Shown here: positions 1 to 13,964 of the stretch, in pieces
How the letters are laid out: each line of letters opens with the position of its first letter
How positions within the stretch are numbered: the stretch's first letter is position 1
Origin: Icerya purchasi
Taxonomy: Eukaryota > Arthropoda > Insecta > Hemiptera > Monophlebidae
Length of the DNA stretch: 64,000 nt
Direction: 5' to 3'
Assembly (NCBI GenBank): GCA_039619475.1
Contig: CM077115.1
Span: forward strand, 510,342,815-510,406,814
Notes under the pieces: generated by a model
Told to the model about the DNA's origin: nothing
The model's database searches: none
The model's input: the letters and a program-made list of their open reading frames with translations, nothing else
Made by a program: the position numbers and the translations under genes

Positions 1-2859
1 GTTTAATATTTTATTTACGAAATGTGGCTTAATCGATTAGTTAACAATTGTGTTTTGTTCGAGTGATACGGCGCTATAAAAATTTCAGCTGCACGCCGGG
101 TTAGACGCGCCCGCACCACCAAAAAGAAAAGAAAATTGCGAAATCTTATATTTATCAGCGCTTACGCGGATCTTAATAAAAGGTGTATATAGATTTTCAC
201 ATTTCACGACTTTGTTTCACCTTGGTGCTAGCCCACATATTGTTCTTGTATTTCTTAAAAGTAAAGTAAGTCTCATAATTCTTGGCAAGGCGTCGGGGGG
301 ATTCTCACTCAATTTCAATGTTTGCGTACATCGAAAAACATAGAATCGGAAGTATCGTACTGCACAATTCATTTCCTCGTAAACCGTTTTTACATGTAAC
401 TGAAATTACCGCGGCTCTGTTATAATTCTATTCTCCGCATGTTTTGTACACAATTATAATCTTTGTCGAAAAATTATCGGTGTTATTTTTCTTAATTCTA
501 TTCTTCGCACGTTCAGCTCTCGACTATCGTCGTTAAATAATGAAATTTGCCAGCGTTCACAAAATTACTTTTACCCCTCCCCCCCACGCCCCTCTGAGAG
601 GAGGTTAGGAGTTTCCAGACGAATTTTAAAAGTATTCATTATGATAATTTGCATTCCTTTATTATTTCGCTTTATTCAATATTTCGTTTACAAATATAAT
701 CGTTTTAATAACGGTCTTTTTACGCGTTTCTCAGGGACACTTCGGTACTACTATTTTCGTGAAATTGAAAAAGATTAATTTAGAAAATGTAACCTTTCCA
801 AATTCGACAACATTAATCTAACGGTGTTTAGCTTTTTCATTCAAATTAAAGCGGGAAACGGACGGACGATATGGATTACATTTTTAAACTTTCGTACGTC
901 GTCGCTATTAAAAATACCATTTGACTTTCGAACGGTCCGTCATCGGAAACCAGACACTCCAACTAAGTCGCGGTTGTTTCGATCGACTTCGACTTTGTAA
1001 ATATGTAGTACTTTTTTTTCCGCTTCAAACTGAAAGTGAGGAAAGTCACTCGTGAATTTCCCGTAACGAATGAGTTATTAATATACCCGTTAGAGTGATA
1101 AATGCCGGTCGCTGTTTCGACAGCTCCGTGTATTTTCTGTAGTAATTTTATTTTTTGGTCTTTGTTATCAATTATGCAAAATTATATTTTTCACTCGAAC
1201 GCAATGAACAATCTCAGTCAAAACTCGGGCAGACTTCGTTTTTGGATCCCCCACTATATGTGTAATATTCACACTCAAACTCGGTATCCTATTAAGCATT
1301 ACGACGTATTTCCGTACTAGTAGAATGGATCCTACAATCATATGCGCAGTTTGGATTTTTCCGCATTTACATTTGGGACCATGCATGCATCGTTTTCCAT
1401 TTATTCATTACATGCGCGCATCTTCCTTTTGCCCGGTGCGAATTCTGTCGCTTCTGCGCTACCAGCGACGCGGCAAACTCACACATCGGCAGGTAGATTT
1501 AATGAAAAGCACTTTTGAAATATTTTCTTTAAAACGCGATACCATCAAAAATACCTTTTACGAAACTTTCTTATTTCGACTGTAAACGTCCATTCTCCCC
1601 TGTGACTATATTTAACCTTTCCATTCAACCATATTGATGGTATTCTAGGATACTTAATTTCAAACGTTCCGCAATATCATCGGCCACTCAATTAAACCAC
1701 AATCTCCTCCCCGCACCACTTTCGTGTTTCCTTACTTGCATACTACGTCCTCTTCTATCTTTATTTTGTTTCCTTTAAATGGTCAGCCTGTTATCCCCGA
1801 ACTTCGTTAAAACTTAGCAATTGTCTTTACTCCAACACTCGAATTATTTTCATTCTCCGTCCGTAAACAATTAAAAATAAAACTGTCTTCTGCTTTTTTT
1901 TTAATTCTTTGGCTTCTTCGTTATGGGGGGGGGGGGGATGTTCATCAAAACCAGGAGGAAAAAGCGCACTCGTCCAAATTGTTCATTTTCAATTTTTTTT
2001 TTTTTTCCATTGTTCGGAATGAAATTATTTTAAAAAGAAGAACTGCAACGATGAAACTGCGTTTTAAATACTTTGCATTGTGCAACTGTTCTGGTTTAGA
2101 AAAACAAAACAAAAACCGAAAGTAATTAAGAAAGAGCACTTAAAAGACGACAGTGTTTCGGCTTATTCCGAGCCCTTATGCTTCATGAGCGAAAAGAACG
2201 TTTTATTGACGGTTCTCTTTAAGTGATCTTTCCATGTACCATACAATCTTCTCCATACCGGCGACTACCCCTTACACCTGTCAAATTCTTTGTATTATGT
2301 TCTTTTTGCGAATAATACTTAATTACCAATTGGCTTTTTTGAATGTCCATCGAATAGTTTTTATTGGATATATTATAACCGCCTAATACTGTCTCAACAG
2401 CTAGTGTTACTTTATTTTTTTTAATCGCGGTAATAAAATCGTGGAAAAATAATTGCAATGCGTAATTTCATTTTCTTCTTTATTACAGTTCGTTCCTAAT
2501 TTCTTTTTAATGCGGACATTGTGAATACTTTGATTATGGGAGGTTTTTCTTTTTTTCCTTATTCTGAGGAGCGCGTCAACAAACGACCTCCGATCAGACA
2601 TAATAAGAAGGATGAATGGTTAGTTAATGCGATTAGAGATTGACAGAATGAATGTTTACTGAAACAATGAACAACGAAGAAAATTACAGAATATAAGAGG
2701 CGCAATAAGGAGTAGGAAGCCTGAGAGGTAGTAAATTAGAGTGAAAGGTGTTATGTTCCACTCATTTACCTTCGCGGTATGATGAGCGGACTATAACTTT
2801 TCTTGTTCTTTTATTTCATATTCCGGAGAAAACCGCCATCAACGGAAAAATTCTAAACG

Positions 2860-2904
<45 letters not shown>

Positions 2905-3650
2905 ATTTCAATTTATTTATTATACATACACGGACAATTACACTAAACAGAACTGTTCTTCTTTGACCTTTTATTAACGATATTATATATATATATATAT
3001 ATATTGCTTACACGCAGACTAGGGTTTTTTCGACGCTAGGGTCCTTTTTAAAAAAATATAAATAAATGTTTCGCACATGCACACTCACACCCACATCGGT
3101 CGCACCACACAATTCACATCAACGATTAATTACGCCTACAATTAATATGTATATTACAAATGAGAAAAACTTGCTGTTCTAATCTTATTCCGGTTTCCTG
3201 GCGAATATTACGATTCCTGTACCGTTTCCTATGTTTTCTTTACTTGACGACACGGTTCCGCCGCTTTTGCTTATGATCAACTTCGGTGCGCGATCCTACT
3301 TCAGCTGTAAGTACTTTCTGGTTCTGGTGCGGATGGAAATTTTAATGTACTCTTACTTTAATAATTTATGACTGATTTTATGAAAGAAACAGATTCGCAA
3401 TATAATTTAATAGTTAAAAAATAACACGTGTTCCTTCCGTTGATGGTGTTTAAACAGACCACTCGGTTTATGTGCTAAAATGTGTCTCCCCGAAAAACGT
3501 GTTCAACCAAGACGAAAGCCTTTTTATCTGCTCAGGTGATAAACGTTATCATCGTTGCCGGCTCGCATTGCTCGCCGACGACTTTTATTACGCACAGTGT
3601 TGCTGCTACCTGTGATTACATTGTTTTAACATCTAATTCAAACCGAAACA
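1..3650. other. unassigned AT-rich region, no gene recognised
   Basis: I see no conserved protein motif in any frame; the short open frames here have no domain signature and look like chance. The stretch contains a G-run at 1924-1938, homopolymer A/T tracts and two TA microsatellites (2863-2902 and 2982-3004). Both microsatellites are preceded by a similar AACGATA-like context, so the second may be a partial duplication of the first. A TATA-like GCTATAAAAA lies near position 75, but nothing downstream supports a promoter. Confidence 0.5.
2863..3004. repeat. pair of TA microsatellites
   Basis: Pure (TA)n tracts at 2863-2902 and 2982-3004 are separated by about 80 bp of unique sequence. Other (TA)n tracts in the window are at 9049-9080, 9650-9683, 10707-10729, 17031-17066, 27829-27850, 29038-29060, 35639-35669 and 39062-39131. 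Several of these sit at LINE or Helitron boundaries. Confidence 0.9.
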
Positions 3651-4660
3651 CCACAAAGGATAGCACGTTCCGCTGAACAGGGACGAACAGTCAAAGAAGA
3701 TACGATTAGGATCACAAATAGCATCGTAAGTAGGATGAAGAAGACCGTTTGGGGAAGGAGTCGAAAGAAAACGAAAGCGCGACGAAGGAGAAGACTGCGG
3801 TTAAGGCACAAACGAACAGTACACGCAACAGCGAAACGACCAGTTGAAGGGAAATCGTAAAGCCAAAGATGAACAGGAAGATTCAGCGACGGATAATGGG
3901 ACTGTTTGTTGGAGGAGTAGGGAACATAAATATCTAACCCGAGTCTAGAATGGAAAATTTTAGGAAGAAACTAGAATTTCAGCAAGATAGAGGCGGGAGG
4001 ACGCCGCAAATCGACCTAAAGAGTCTGCCAACTCACAACCTTTCATTCCCTTGTGACTAGGAGGATCCAGAACAGATCGGTTACGAATGAAATGATGCGA
4101 AAGAAGATTATAGATAAGGGAACGTATGTAGAGAGTGACAAAGTCGCAGAAATGAGCGTGAATATTTGAAGAAATGGCTCGAAGCGCACACATGCAGTCG
4201 GAGATGATCAAGTAATTCGGAACAGAGCGCGTTGTAAGGAAATGTAAACGATGGAACATTGGATGGCATTCAGCGGCAAGGATGGTATAGAAGAAAAGAA
4301 GACGAATCAGAAACATTGATACGCGGTAGAATAAAGGAGGTTCCAACTCCACTCGACCCCGTCGAACCATCCGTAAAGATAGGGTCCCGTTATGAGTAGG
4401 AAAAAGGGAATTAATGACACTAAGAAATTCTTGTAAAACTAGTGAAGAGAGAAATAGGACTTATCGGGAGGGTGAGAAAGCTCAGCAAAACCAAAAGAGA
4501 AATAAGGAAGGTTGTGTTAGAAGTAAGGTGTGAAAGAGCTTAGACGTGACGAGGCATGGATAGGGATTTTCTTAGGATTAAAACGCCAATTTTGCAAAAA
4601 ATAATGAGGTAAGGATAAGATTAGAAGTTAACTGTAGAAGCTTCGAAAAAAAAGTAGGAC
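3650..4660 (-). pseudogene. family-B LINE fragment: RNase H and C-terminal region
   Basis: Read on the minus strand, this is a broken RNase H domain of a non-LTR retrotransposon polyprotein. The first catalytic Asp lies in IFTDGS near 4395-4378. A frameshift then moves the reading into the frame that carries the ISD motif (YLIISDCMCALRAISS, about 4240-4190). The last motif is a degraded SHKGMKGCELADSLGRFA (about 4060-4000) in place of GHSGIEGNELAD. Further on (4000-3690) the frame resembles the basic tail seen in the other copies (SPSSRFRF, then a CD..R.FFDC motif). The part upstream of the Asp (4400-4660) reads as the Pro/Ser/Leu-rich linker between RT and RNase H. It is non-functional. The clade is uncertain; Jockey/I/R1-like LINEs with RNase H are candidates. 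Confidence 0.62.
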
Positions 4661-7600
4661 CTGCGGATGGAAAGGGGAAGCATATTCGATTCAGCGAGAA
4701 TTGCTGATATCGGAGAATCATTGGAGTTCTCCTACGGTACGGCTAAGTGGTACCTTAACGATTTTATTTCATATTTCCCTAGTCGCCCCCCCCCCCAAAA
4801 AAAAACCAACAAAAAACCTAATTATAATTATATCGTTGCTCAGATTCTGATAACTCGAAAAAACTTTCCAGCTTAATAAACCGTGTACAGTTTGTTAACT
4901 TATTTTCGTTATTCGAGCAACTTTTTTTATTCGAGTTGCTTTTTTCGGATAATTAAACATTTTCTGAAAAAAGAATAAATTATTTATTTTACTCAATAAT
5001 CCCTAGACTTTTGTAATTATGTTTTTAAACCGCATAAATGAATAATATTGAAAAGGTAGGCGGTCGAGGGAACAATAAAGTGTATTTAAGTTGCAGAAAG
5101 AATGACAAAAAAAATAAATAAAAAATGAATTTTTTGTTTTATTATTATTGTTTTAAGGACGCGTTGATCTCTTTTTTTTTTTTTTTAATACATACGATAT
5201 TTACAAGTTCTGGCCAAAGCAGTCATGCTTGTCTGCAGCTCTTTCTCTTTTCAAGTGTATAGCGCGTCTCTAACTTCACATTGAAATATATGACCGCAAT
5301 TCGTGTCCGATTATTTTCACCGTTAGTTATCCATGCGGAGAGTGTATTATATAAAATTATTTGTAATACGCGAACCAGTTTCGAAGAAAACTTGTACACA
5401 GACATGTTTCTGTTGCCGTCTAAAAGTTACCATCACATTTTACGATTCACGAAACCGGATGAACAATGAAACATTCAATACTTTAGACGCAATCTTATAT
5501 AACCGCATGCAATACTACCAGTTGTTACAGATTAGATGCGCTATTCGTCCATTTTATTTGTAATCATTGAACCAGCCACATTTTAGGTACGCGTTAATTC
5601 GTAATTTTGAAAACATATATTAGTGGTAAAAAAAAAGATTTTATGGAAATCATCGCTTACGCAAATATTCACCGTAATTCTATACTTAATCCGATTTCGG
5701 TATTATCAATAAAACGTACTTCGCTCTGTGTAACCTATTTTAAGCGTTCAACATTTGTTACTCTATGCACTTTCATAGTTTTATCGGGGTCACTCTTTGT
5801 TTCATCAGTATGCTTCTTAGAACGTTATTTTCGACTCGTGCTTTTTCATACAGTACACATTCCGTTTCCACCTATCGCAAACGCGAATTCTGACGAACCG
5901 TTCGTCGGAATCACCGATCATCTAAGAGTCAAAAAAAAAATAGGAAACCCATGTTTTAAACGCAATCTTTTGACTATTTTCTTCGAAATTCGCGATCATC
6001 AATGCGTCACGACATTGGATACAATTTCATATAATTTTGCGATTTAATCAGGTTGATTTTGGCTCATAACCGAAAAAAATCTCTTTTACTCGGGCACTTA
6101 AAAACCCGCAGCGAAGCACGCAATACTCGGTAGGTAGGATTAGTCGGAGAACTAGAAAAAGAAATCGAACGAAATAAATGACGATTAGAGAATTGAATAA
6201 ATGTCAGAAAGCGCGACAAAATACGGAAATAGTAACTCAGGCGGGCGCCAATCTTATAACGGCCATTAACTGACTCTTATTATTAAACGTTAATCGACTA
6301 ACTTTTATATTTCGCGACTTTTAATTATAAAGCAACCCTTCTATTAAACTGTTTGATAAACTTCGTAATTTAGTCTGAAATCGACAAGATGCGAAACGTG
6401 TCGTATGGATTTTTGACGGCAACTTCCCAGATTCCGTCGCTACGTCGGGGATATGTTTGAATTTCCACTTGACCCGTTCTTCTATAGCATAGTCAGAGTA
6501 GCGTCATCTGAAAATACTGTAAAAAAGAGGGCACCGACCACGACGATATTTGCATATAGTTCACGAAACAATCTGCAACCAGAGGGAAAAGAGATAATTT
6601 CGATACATGTGTAACGCTTGCAGGCGAATAATAATGTTAACGGATTCGGCGACTTACACAATTAAACGATCCTGCGAGAAGATCGACTCTTTTACCACGG
6701 AAAGCGATCGGCTTTTATTATAAGCCTACCGTTCGATAAATCGTAATACGTTTCGTTGCAACGGCTTTTATACAACATGTTAACCTATAAAACTAGATTA
6801 TTTCAGCCAACGCTCGAGCTAATCGATAATTCGACGAAAACCTTTTATTAGCAGAGTCAAGATGGTACAATGGTTTCCGTTGTGCCTCGTCTGAAGTTGA
6901 TGGTTTCGATCGATAACTTTATCGATATTATTCGTATGGGATTTTTCATGAAGCGAGAGCTTTTTTCGCCGCACGCATTTCGATTAGGAGAATAATGACA
7001 TACCGTGGGTCGCCAAATTAGCCGAATTGTCTTTAGAATTTTTCTATCGGTTTAACGGTGCTTTTCTAGGATATACTTTTGGCACAACTGGAATCAAATA
7101 ATTTTAGGTCGGCTGGCGACTAACCATGTCAAGGTGGTTGAGTAGTCGGAGAAAGCAAAGTTCTGACTTTGGGATAGCGAGCTGTTTCATCGGATCGAGT
7201 TTTCGCACGGTATCGAAAAACCTTTTTCTGTCGGCGAATTGTTTTCCGAACGCGTTGAATTTCGAAATCTTCCGATAAAACCGAATTATGAAATCCTTCT
7301 CTAAAAGCTTATCCGGTATTGCATCGTCTCATCCGATTTTCCGAAATTGCCATAAAACTGAAACAGTATCGAAAACAAGTGTTAGCAATCTGCGATAATT
7401 GTTCTGGTTAGCATAGGGAGGAAAGTTACGGGTAAAGTTGTTGCAGCTTAATTAAAAATGTATTAAACCGCGACGAATCTAATGGCGAAACTCTAGAGTT
7501 ACTTGAAGTTTTTAAAATGTAATGAACAAGTCGGAATCGCCGTTACAATGGTACTGAATTTGATTCGAAGCTTACAACCACCTGCGAGTAAATTGTGGAG

Positions 7601-9046
7601 GCTTGATTGTAATTTCATAAGTAGATCATCCATTTAAAAATGGGAAACGAAGACGGTAGAGCCCATCTGTCAAGAGATTTGCAAGAAAAAATCTTGATAC
7701 GTCACTGTGTTAGAATCCAAATGCGTTAGTAAATTTTCTCGATGTCGCCTACGAAGACGATTTTTCGAAATCGTATTACATTAGACCGTTTTTTATTTTC
7801 GTTTTTTTTTTTTTGTTCCTCTTTGAAGAAAGTCTTAGTTTTGCTGTTAGCGTTGAAAATAAGTGACGCTTTCTTGTTGTACTCTAAGGACGGAGAATCG
7901 CGCGATACAGAACATTTCATTCGCTGTTATTCGTCGACCATATGTGCTCAACCGGTTCGTCTCAGTTCGTGAATGCATCGTAACCATTTGACCAGTTCAC
8001 TTCTGGTGCTTTCCGACTTGCAAACACACACCCTCAGTGGTTGTTGGCTAATTTGTTCTTCCGATTCCATTTAAAGGGTATTGTTTACAAGTAAATTTTT
8101 CCGCTGTAAAGTCGCTGAAGAGTCGAATTATTCCGCAGATAACCGCAATATGGTTTTTTGAGTTGAGGTATTTCTGAGGTTGTAAAATTCTCACCGAGAA
8201 AATTGGAAGACCTATTAGTAAAAAAGTGAGGAGTAAAAAGAAGAGAAATGTTCGGTAACGATGGAAAAACATTCAGTTTGTTTCAAATAAATGTTCCATC
8301 GTCCGCTTGCTATGACATTAATTTTCATCCCCATTCTTCTACTTTACCAGTTTCTGACAAAATCTACCTGCCTGGAGCGGGTAAAATCAGCGCTGTGTTT
8401 CCTAGAAAATAAAATAACCTAATGGAACAAAGTTATAATTTCCAGATTTATTTGTCGCAATGACCTTGCTATTTCACAAACAAGTCGTAAATTAATTTAA
8501 TCAAATAAATTTAAAAAAAAGAAGAAAAATAGGACACTTTTGAAATCATGTTTCTAGAGTCGAAGTATGCATCTGCAAGAAGCATACTTGCGGTAACTAA
8601 AACGACGAAAAAAACTAATTCCTCAGAGGAGAGTAAATACGAATATCGTCGAATTACCAGCGAAGGATTCGTGAACGATCGAACGCTAACGAATTCGTCT
8701 TCATTACCTTGAACCGTGGTTGACTCGTGCAGTTGGAAACAAATTTCGAAATAAAGTACAACTAATCCTCTTTAAAATGTCAACCAATGAAGCAACATTT
8801 TTTTTTAAACCATGTGCGATACCTTAGTCTCCACCAAGTTAGTTGACTTGTCGGCGGGTCCCCAAAATAAATACACATGACTATATTTATTTAATAAATA
8901 AATATTTCACGCTTCGTTTCTATAACTTATCATTATTCATCTATAACTATTTAAGTATAAACCATTTGATATCTATCTCTCATATATCATCAGAAACAAA
9001 GTAAGCCTTAAGTAGTGATGTATCCATATAAACTTTTACAGACTAA

Positions 9047-9084
<38 letters not shown>

Positions 9085-9117
9085 TGCACGCACAACATAC
9101 ATACAATTTGATATAAA
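4661..9117. other. unassigned region, no gene recognised
   Basis: No domain motif is recognisable in six frames. The longest open frame (5607-6047, +) is 146 codons and low in complexity, with no family signature. Homopolymer runs occur at about 4788-4806, 5173-5186 and 7804-7814. A (TA)n tract at 9049-9080 lies next to the 3' end of the minus-strand LINE that follows. Confidence 0.45.
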
Positions 9118-9644
9118 GCTTATATTTGTTGTTAACTAAATTGTAGCAGCAATTCCTTTATTTTAGTTTTAGTTATTTTAGTTCTATTTACTTTAGTATT
9201 GTTTTGCTGTAATATATTATTTATCGGTATATTATTAAGTAAGTTTATTAAAACCATTTGTTGTAGTTCGTCTTTATGTTTATTAGCGTGTCTTCTATGT
9301 TGAATTTTATATTGTCTAACGAACGCAAACTGTAATTACATTTTCTAAGTATTTAATTAGTATATTGTATTTAAGTATCATTTTCGGGGTAAGTATTAAA
9401 TGTATTTTTCTAATATTCGCAGAATTTACATTTGAGAGAGTTCTATATTTTTTTCCCACACAGCTTTCAAACGTTTATCTTGTAAATCATTTAATTGCTT
9501 TAGTTTCGTATTATTCGCGTGTCCTTATACCGTAATACCATAGTACAAGTGTGTTTGACACAAAAAACCATTATTTTTTTTGACATATTTACAACAAAGT
9601 TCTTCGTAAAGACTGGGTAACGTTTTCCTCAATTTATTTGCAAC

Positions 9645-9683
<39 letters not shown>

Positions 9684-10645
9684 GTTCATTCCATCTAAAC
9701 ATTTTGTCATCAGTGACACCCAAATATTTATAAAATTATTACAACTACATATGTTTTGTGTATGTAAATGCTGACATTCTGAACTGTGATGTTTTGATTT
9801 CATCTATATTATATTTACCACTTGGTTTATCCACATTACTTTTGATTTGTCTGGGTTAATATATAATCCTCTATCATACATCCATTTTTTTAGCTCATCC
9901 AAGTTTTGGGGTGGGATTAAACCCCCCTACCCATTAGAAATGAAATAGTTATTATAAATACACAAAAATCTGAAGAAAATTTAAAATAAATATTGATGAT
10001 TTTTAGGGTGTTCTTACACTGAAAAAAAAAAAAAAGAAAAAGAAAAAATATGCCCCGTATTTTTAGGTATTTCATTAATATTACAAGTATAATCAATAAC
10101 ATATGTGTAATTTTCATTAATGCGCTTATACGGGGTAATTCATTTGTGTAAATTATTAATATATAAATCAAAATCATAGAAATTATTAATAGTATAAGTA
10201 TTGGTGAAAAACGTATTGTTATTTATAAAATAACTATGCAAAGAAAAATTTTTAAACAATGTTTTTGTATTGCTATTTGACTGTGTATATATTCCACGAA
10301 ATCTCCCAATAATTTTAAAGTAGATTTATTCTTTTGAATTTTTTACCTGTATTTTTTAGCCAATTGGCTCACAACTTACCTACTCCATATCCATAATTGT
10401 GCTTTCAATGAGTTTATTTGTGTATATAGCAACTCCTCCACCTCATCTGTTTAAAGAACCTTCGCAGTACAATTAAACCGTTCTATGCTATAAATTGGCA
10501 CTTCGTCTTTTTTAATATTTATTTCGCAGAGAACAGTTATGTCAGGATGCTCTTTGTTTACTACTATCTGTAACTGGTTATAATTTTTTCTCAGTGACCT
10601 AATATTTATTAACATTATGTTTACCCAGTTATTTTTAACTTTCAT
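9118..10645 (-). pseudogene. decayed CR1/L2-like LINE: endonuclease start joined to late RT
   Basis: From 10645 downward the minus strand reads as the start of an apurinic endonuclease: a LININIRSLRKN-type motif, then PDITVLCEI (residues about 12-40 of the open frame ending at 10451). A GGVAIYTNK-like strand follows with stops and shifts to about 10250. The RT palm core is missing. From about 9915 the frame resumes as an RT C-terminal part (LDELKKWMYDRGLYINPDKSK without its YADD motif, then a degraded YLGV). It is followed by the SHINYGI-like segment (YYGITV, near 9530) and an Asn/Lys-rich tail to 9118. This is an internally deleted, frameshifted copy. The clade is a judgement from the endonuclease motif only. 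Confidence 0.55.
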
Positions 10646-12411
10646 GTCATTCGTAGAAGTGATATTTTATTTTTTTAACTCCGTTTAATTTAAATCTATT
10701 TAGCGTTATATATATATATATATATATAATAATGATAGTTATTCTGAATAACGTAATTATAATTGTTATCTGACATAAATATTTCATTTTACTTATTCCT
10801 GTATTATAATTAATAGCCGCAGTGTTCATTTTTAAGAAAGGAAATAATGAAATTAAAACACAATACGTAACATCTTTAGATCGAATATTGGAATATTGCA
10901 GAAACCTCTTTTCAAAGAATGCCTTGTATAGTGAAAAAAAAGCGAAAAGAAAATATATTAGTAAAGATATATCGAGTATATGTTTGAATCGGAAGCCGAC
11001 TTATTTTCATTTAGGAAAGAATATTAGCAAAAATGACTGTGGCTATTAACCGGGCAAATATCTAAGTGTGAACTCGAAAATAGATTATGCACATAAAAAT
11101 ATTCGTAGATAATTAATAGAACGGAATTATGTTTTTGTAAAGATAAATCCGGTATATATTGTTAGATATTCTAAAATTCGCCTCTAAACAACGCTCCTGA
11201 TAAATGAACCGATATGAACTTCTGTTTGCAAATTATGGAAGAAATACCTTATTTAATTAATCATGATCTACTTACCGCGGGAACCGTAAAGTTCATAAAT
11301 AATGATTCTTTTCTTTTTTAAAGTATTTCATAGTTTACTAATATATATGTTTCTTTTTAATTTTTCCGCCGAATTTGTATGGCGTATTACTTCGTTATTC
11401 CGGGTCCTGTATGTAAATGAGTTTTGAATTTTTTCGCACAACGATTTTAGTTTTAAACAACGTGACTTGCTTAGACAACAGAAATAGTGATCAGTTAGAC
11501 TTTTATTTTTATTATTTATTGACTTCAAATTTTTTTTCCCAATGTTCAATAAGCTGTTAAATTCTCGATTTTAATTTATTTCCGACTATATTTGAAATAT
11601 ATTTCCATTGATAACGTAAATGCGAAATTTTCTTATTTTACTTTTAAATACGTACTCGTGACAACCTTCAAACTATAATTTCCCTGTATATTTTCGCAAA
11701 AACCATGGCCAATGTTGTGCTAGAACGGCTGAGCTCGTGCAACGATCGATGCGTACGGGTGGGCAAAGTTCCCTAGTTCTGTATGAAAATAGATCGGTTT
11801 CTCAAAAAATAAGCATCGGCTAAATTTATTAATTAAACCGCGAGAAATGGCAAAATTCCGCGCAGCCGTGAGTATTTAAATATTAAAATACTTCGCTGTT
11901 CATGACATCAGTGCAAAAAATTTTGCCTCCATTGTAAGTCGTAATGAAAACATATTCTACGGCAGTGTGTGTTTGTGTACTACAAGAGGTAATTACGAAT
12001 GCACATTTAAAAATTTAAAAAAACCTTATGTATTATACTAGGGAATTGGTCTCGCTGGCCGCTTCGCGGGCCGTTCTTTCGGACTTTAAACTGTATTGCT
12101 TTGTAAATTTTCATAAAGTCTGCAGCGCTCACATATAATATTTTTTTTTTTTTTCAAAAAATAAGTACACCAATACGCGAATTAAAAAAAAATGGGGATT
12201 TAGATTGAAATATTAGAAAAACCGAAACCGCTAGCAGTGTAATATTTGCGAGATTAATATATTACATTTAATTATTTTTTCTAGACTTTAGTATGCGGGT
12301 TTAATTAGAAAATCAATACGGAAAGCGAAAGTTGAAATACATCGATAGGTTATCTGAAATCTGATATTCTAATTACAATTTAAAGCACTTTCTTTGTCAG
12401 TCGACCGCTAC

Positions 12412-12450
<39 letters not shown>

Positions 12451-13499
12451 TACAAAGTTTTTTGGATGGTATAAAGGAAATATTTAAAATAATTTGTATC
12501 ACTGTTATCGGCTGGAGTGCGATGATGGTTGGCTTGGTGATTAGTTCACTACGTTTCTGATTCTCGAGATCAATAATCACTCGACTAAATAATTAGTATA
12601 GCCTACTTATGTAAATTTCGGTGAAATATAACGACGAAATTAGCCACGCAGTATTAAGAAAAAATTAACCGATGTCTCATTAATAAAAAAGAATTTCTTC
12701 GCAATAGCCAGATATTTTTTTTTTTTCGTAAATTTATAAACTGTACATGTTCATAGATTTCGATAATGAATTTTTTATAGTTAGCACACTGATTCAGTAT
12801 ACATAAATAAATAAATGTTGTCAGAAATAATATATTATTATATTAGCTCTGTTCACACAGAAACGTCTAGGGCACAATGTTCTATAATCGTAGTTTAAAT
12901 ATTTAAATTTCAGGAACTGCTGCAACGTTTCTATTGTAACTAACATTGATCATTTTTGTTACATTTTTTTAAAATTTTGGATATTTCATGTTTTTCTTAT
13001 GTTTTAATGAAACGACGTTGATTAAACAAAAAAAAATAAAAACTGTAGCTGTTATGAGGGCTGTTGATTTTTTTCTTATTTTTCTCCCACGACTGTAATA
13101 CTTTGGGCGCATTAGATATAAAGCAAAAAATAGAAAGAATGTCCCTAGTTCTATTCTATAGCAGCTGGAGATATACATTTTTTTTAGAATTGACGTCTTT
13201 TCGCCTGCATAATGTAGAAATAAATAATTGGGCAAAAATTTTAAAACTCAAAGAATCAAATTTTAAAAATTCGGATTGTGGCTTGAACAAAATTATTAAT
13301 CTCTTCATTAGTTACGGACGAATTTTTTACTCTTAAAGCAATACGAGCATGAGGAAGATGTCTTTTTTGGAATTCGATTACGTATAAAATATAAACCATT
13401 TCTCCGAAAATTTCACCTGACTTTCGAACTTTCAATAAATCATTTAATTTTAATTGGAATATCCTACAATATAAATCTGGACAATCGATATGATATTGC
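10646..13499. other. unassigned AT-rich region
   Basis: No protein family is recognised. The stretch holds TA and homopolymer tracts and an (AAT)n microsatellite at 12412-12450. The 75-codon frame at 10822-11049 (+) is lysine-rich and has no motif. Confidence 0.45.
12412..12450. repeat. (AAT)n trinucleotide microsatellite
   Basis: About 13 uninterrupted ATA/TAA units. It creates an artefactual poly-leucine frame on the minus strand. Confidence 0.95.
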
Positions 13500-13860
13500 T
13501 TTTCATTTAAATTTTATTTTATTTCTATCCAATTAGGATTACACGTCGCCGTAATAAAAATCATTGGTTTACCTAATCTGGCAACAACTGCCATGCCATC
13601 CTGATATGTTAATTGCACATATAACGCGGACCATTTGTATATGATATTCGAAAGTAAATTTTTCCTGCATTTAGACCTCCTTCAGCTGCGATATATTCGA
13701 CTATTTCTCTTCGAGTATCCATTCTTAGGATTTTTATTTGATTAAATCTAATAAAAACCGTAACTTTTCTTCTTCCACCTTACACGGTATATCAACAAAG
13801 TATTCTTGCCCTAATCTATCTAAACGCATAAATCACGATTCTGCTAATAACAAATATCTG
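13500..13860 (-). pseudogene. Helitron Rep (helicase-like N-terminal) remnant
   Basis: On the minus strand, going down from 13860, I read DRLGQEYFVDIPCKVEEEKL, then a shifted segment ending in NAGKIYF...GPRYM, then YQDGMAVVARLGKPMIFIT followed by TCNPNW (CNPNW near 13545-13531). This order and spacing matches the Helitron Rep-associated region, where invertebrate copies have GPRYM.Q.YQDAMAIVR..GKPDLF.TFTCNP.W.EI. At least two frameshifts and stops break it. No Helitron terminus (TC...CTRR with hairpin) was found nearby, so it is an internal remnant. RepHel functions in rolling-circle transposition; this copy cannot. Confidence 0.7.
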
Positions 13861-13964
13861 TAATACTTTGTCTGAGATATTTTTTTATTTTTATTATCTA
13901 CCATATGTATTAACCAACCAGCTAAACCATGTATTAAATAATGTACATTGCAAACTAATTTATC

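Noticed and set aside
5607..6047. 146-codon plus-strand frame, partly hydrophobic
   Set aside because: AT-rich codons, no motif, no homologous copy in the window; likely chance.
12380..12580. Poly-leucine frame on the minus strand
   Set aside because: Produced by the (AAT)n microsatellite.
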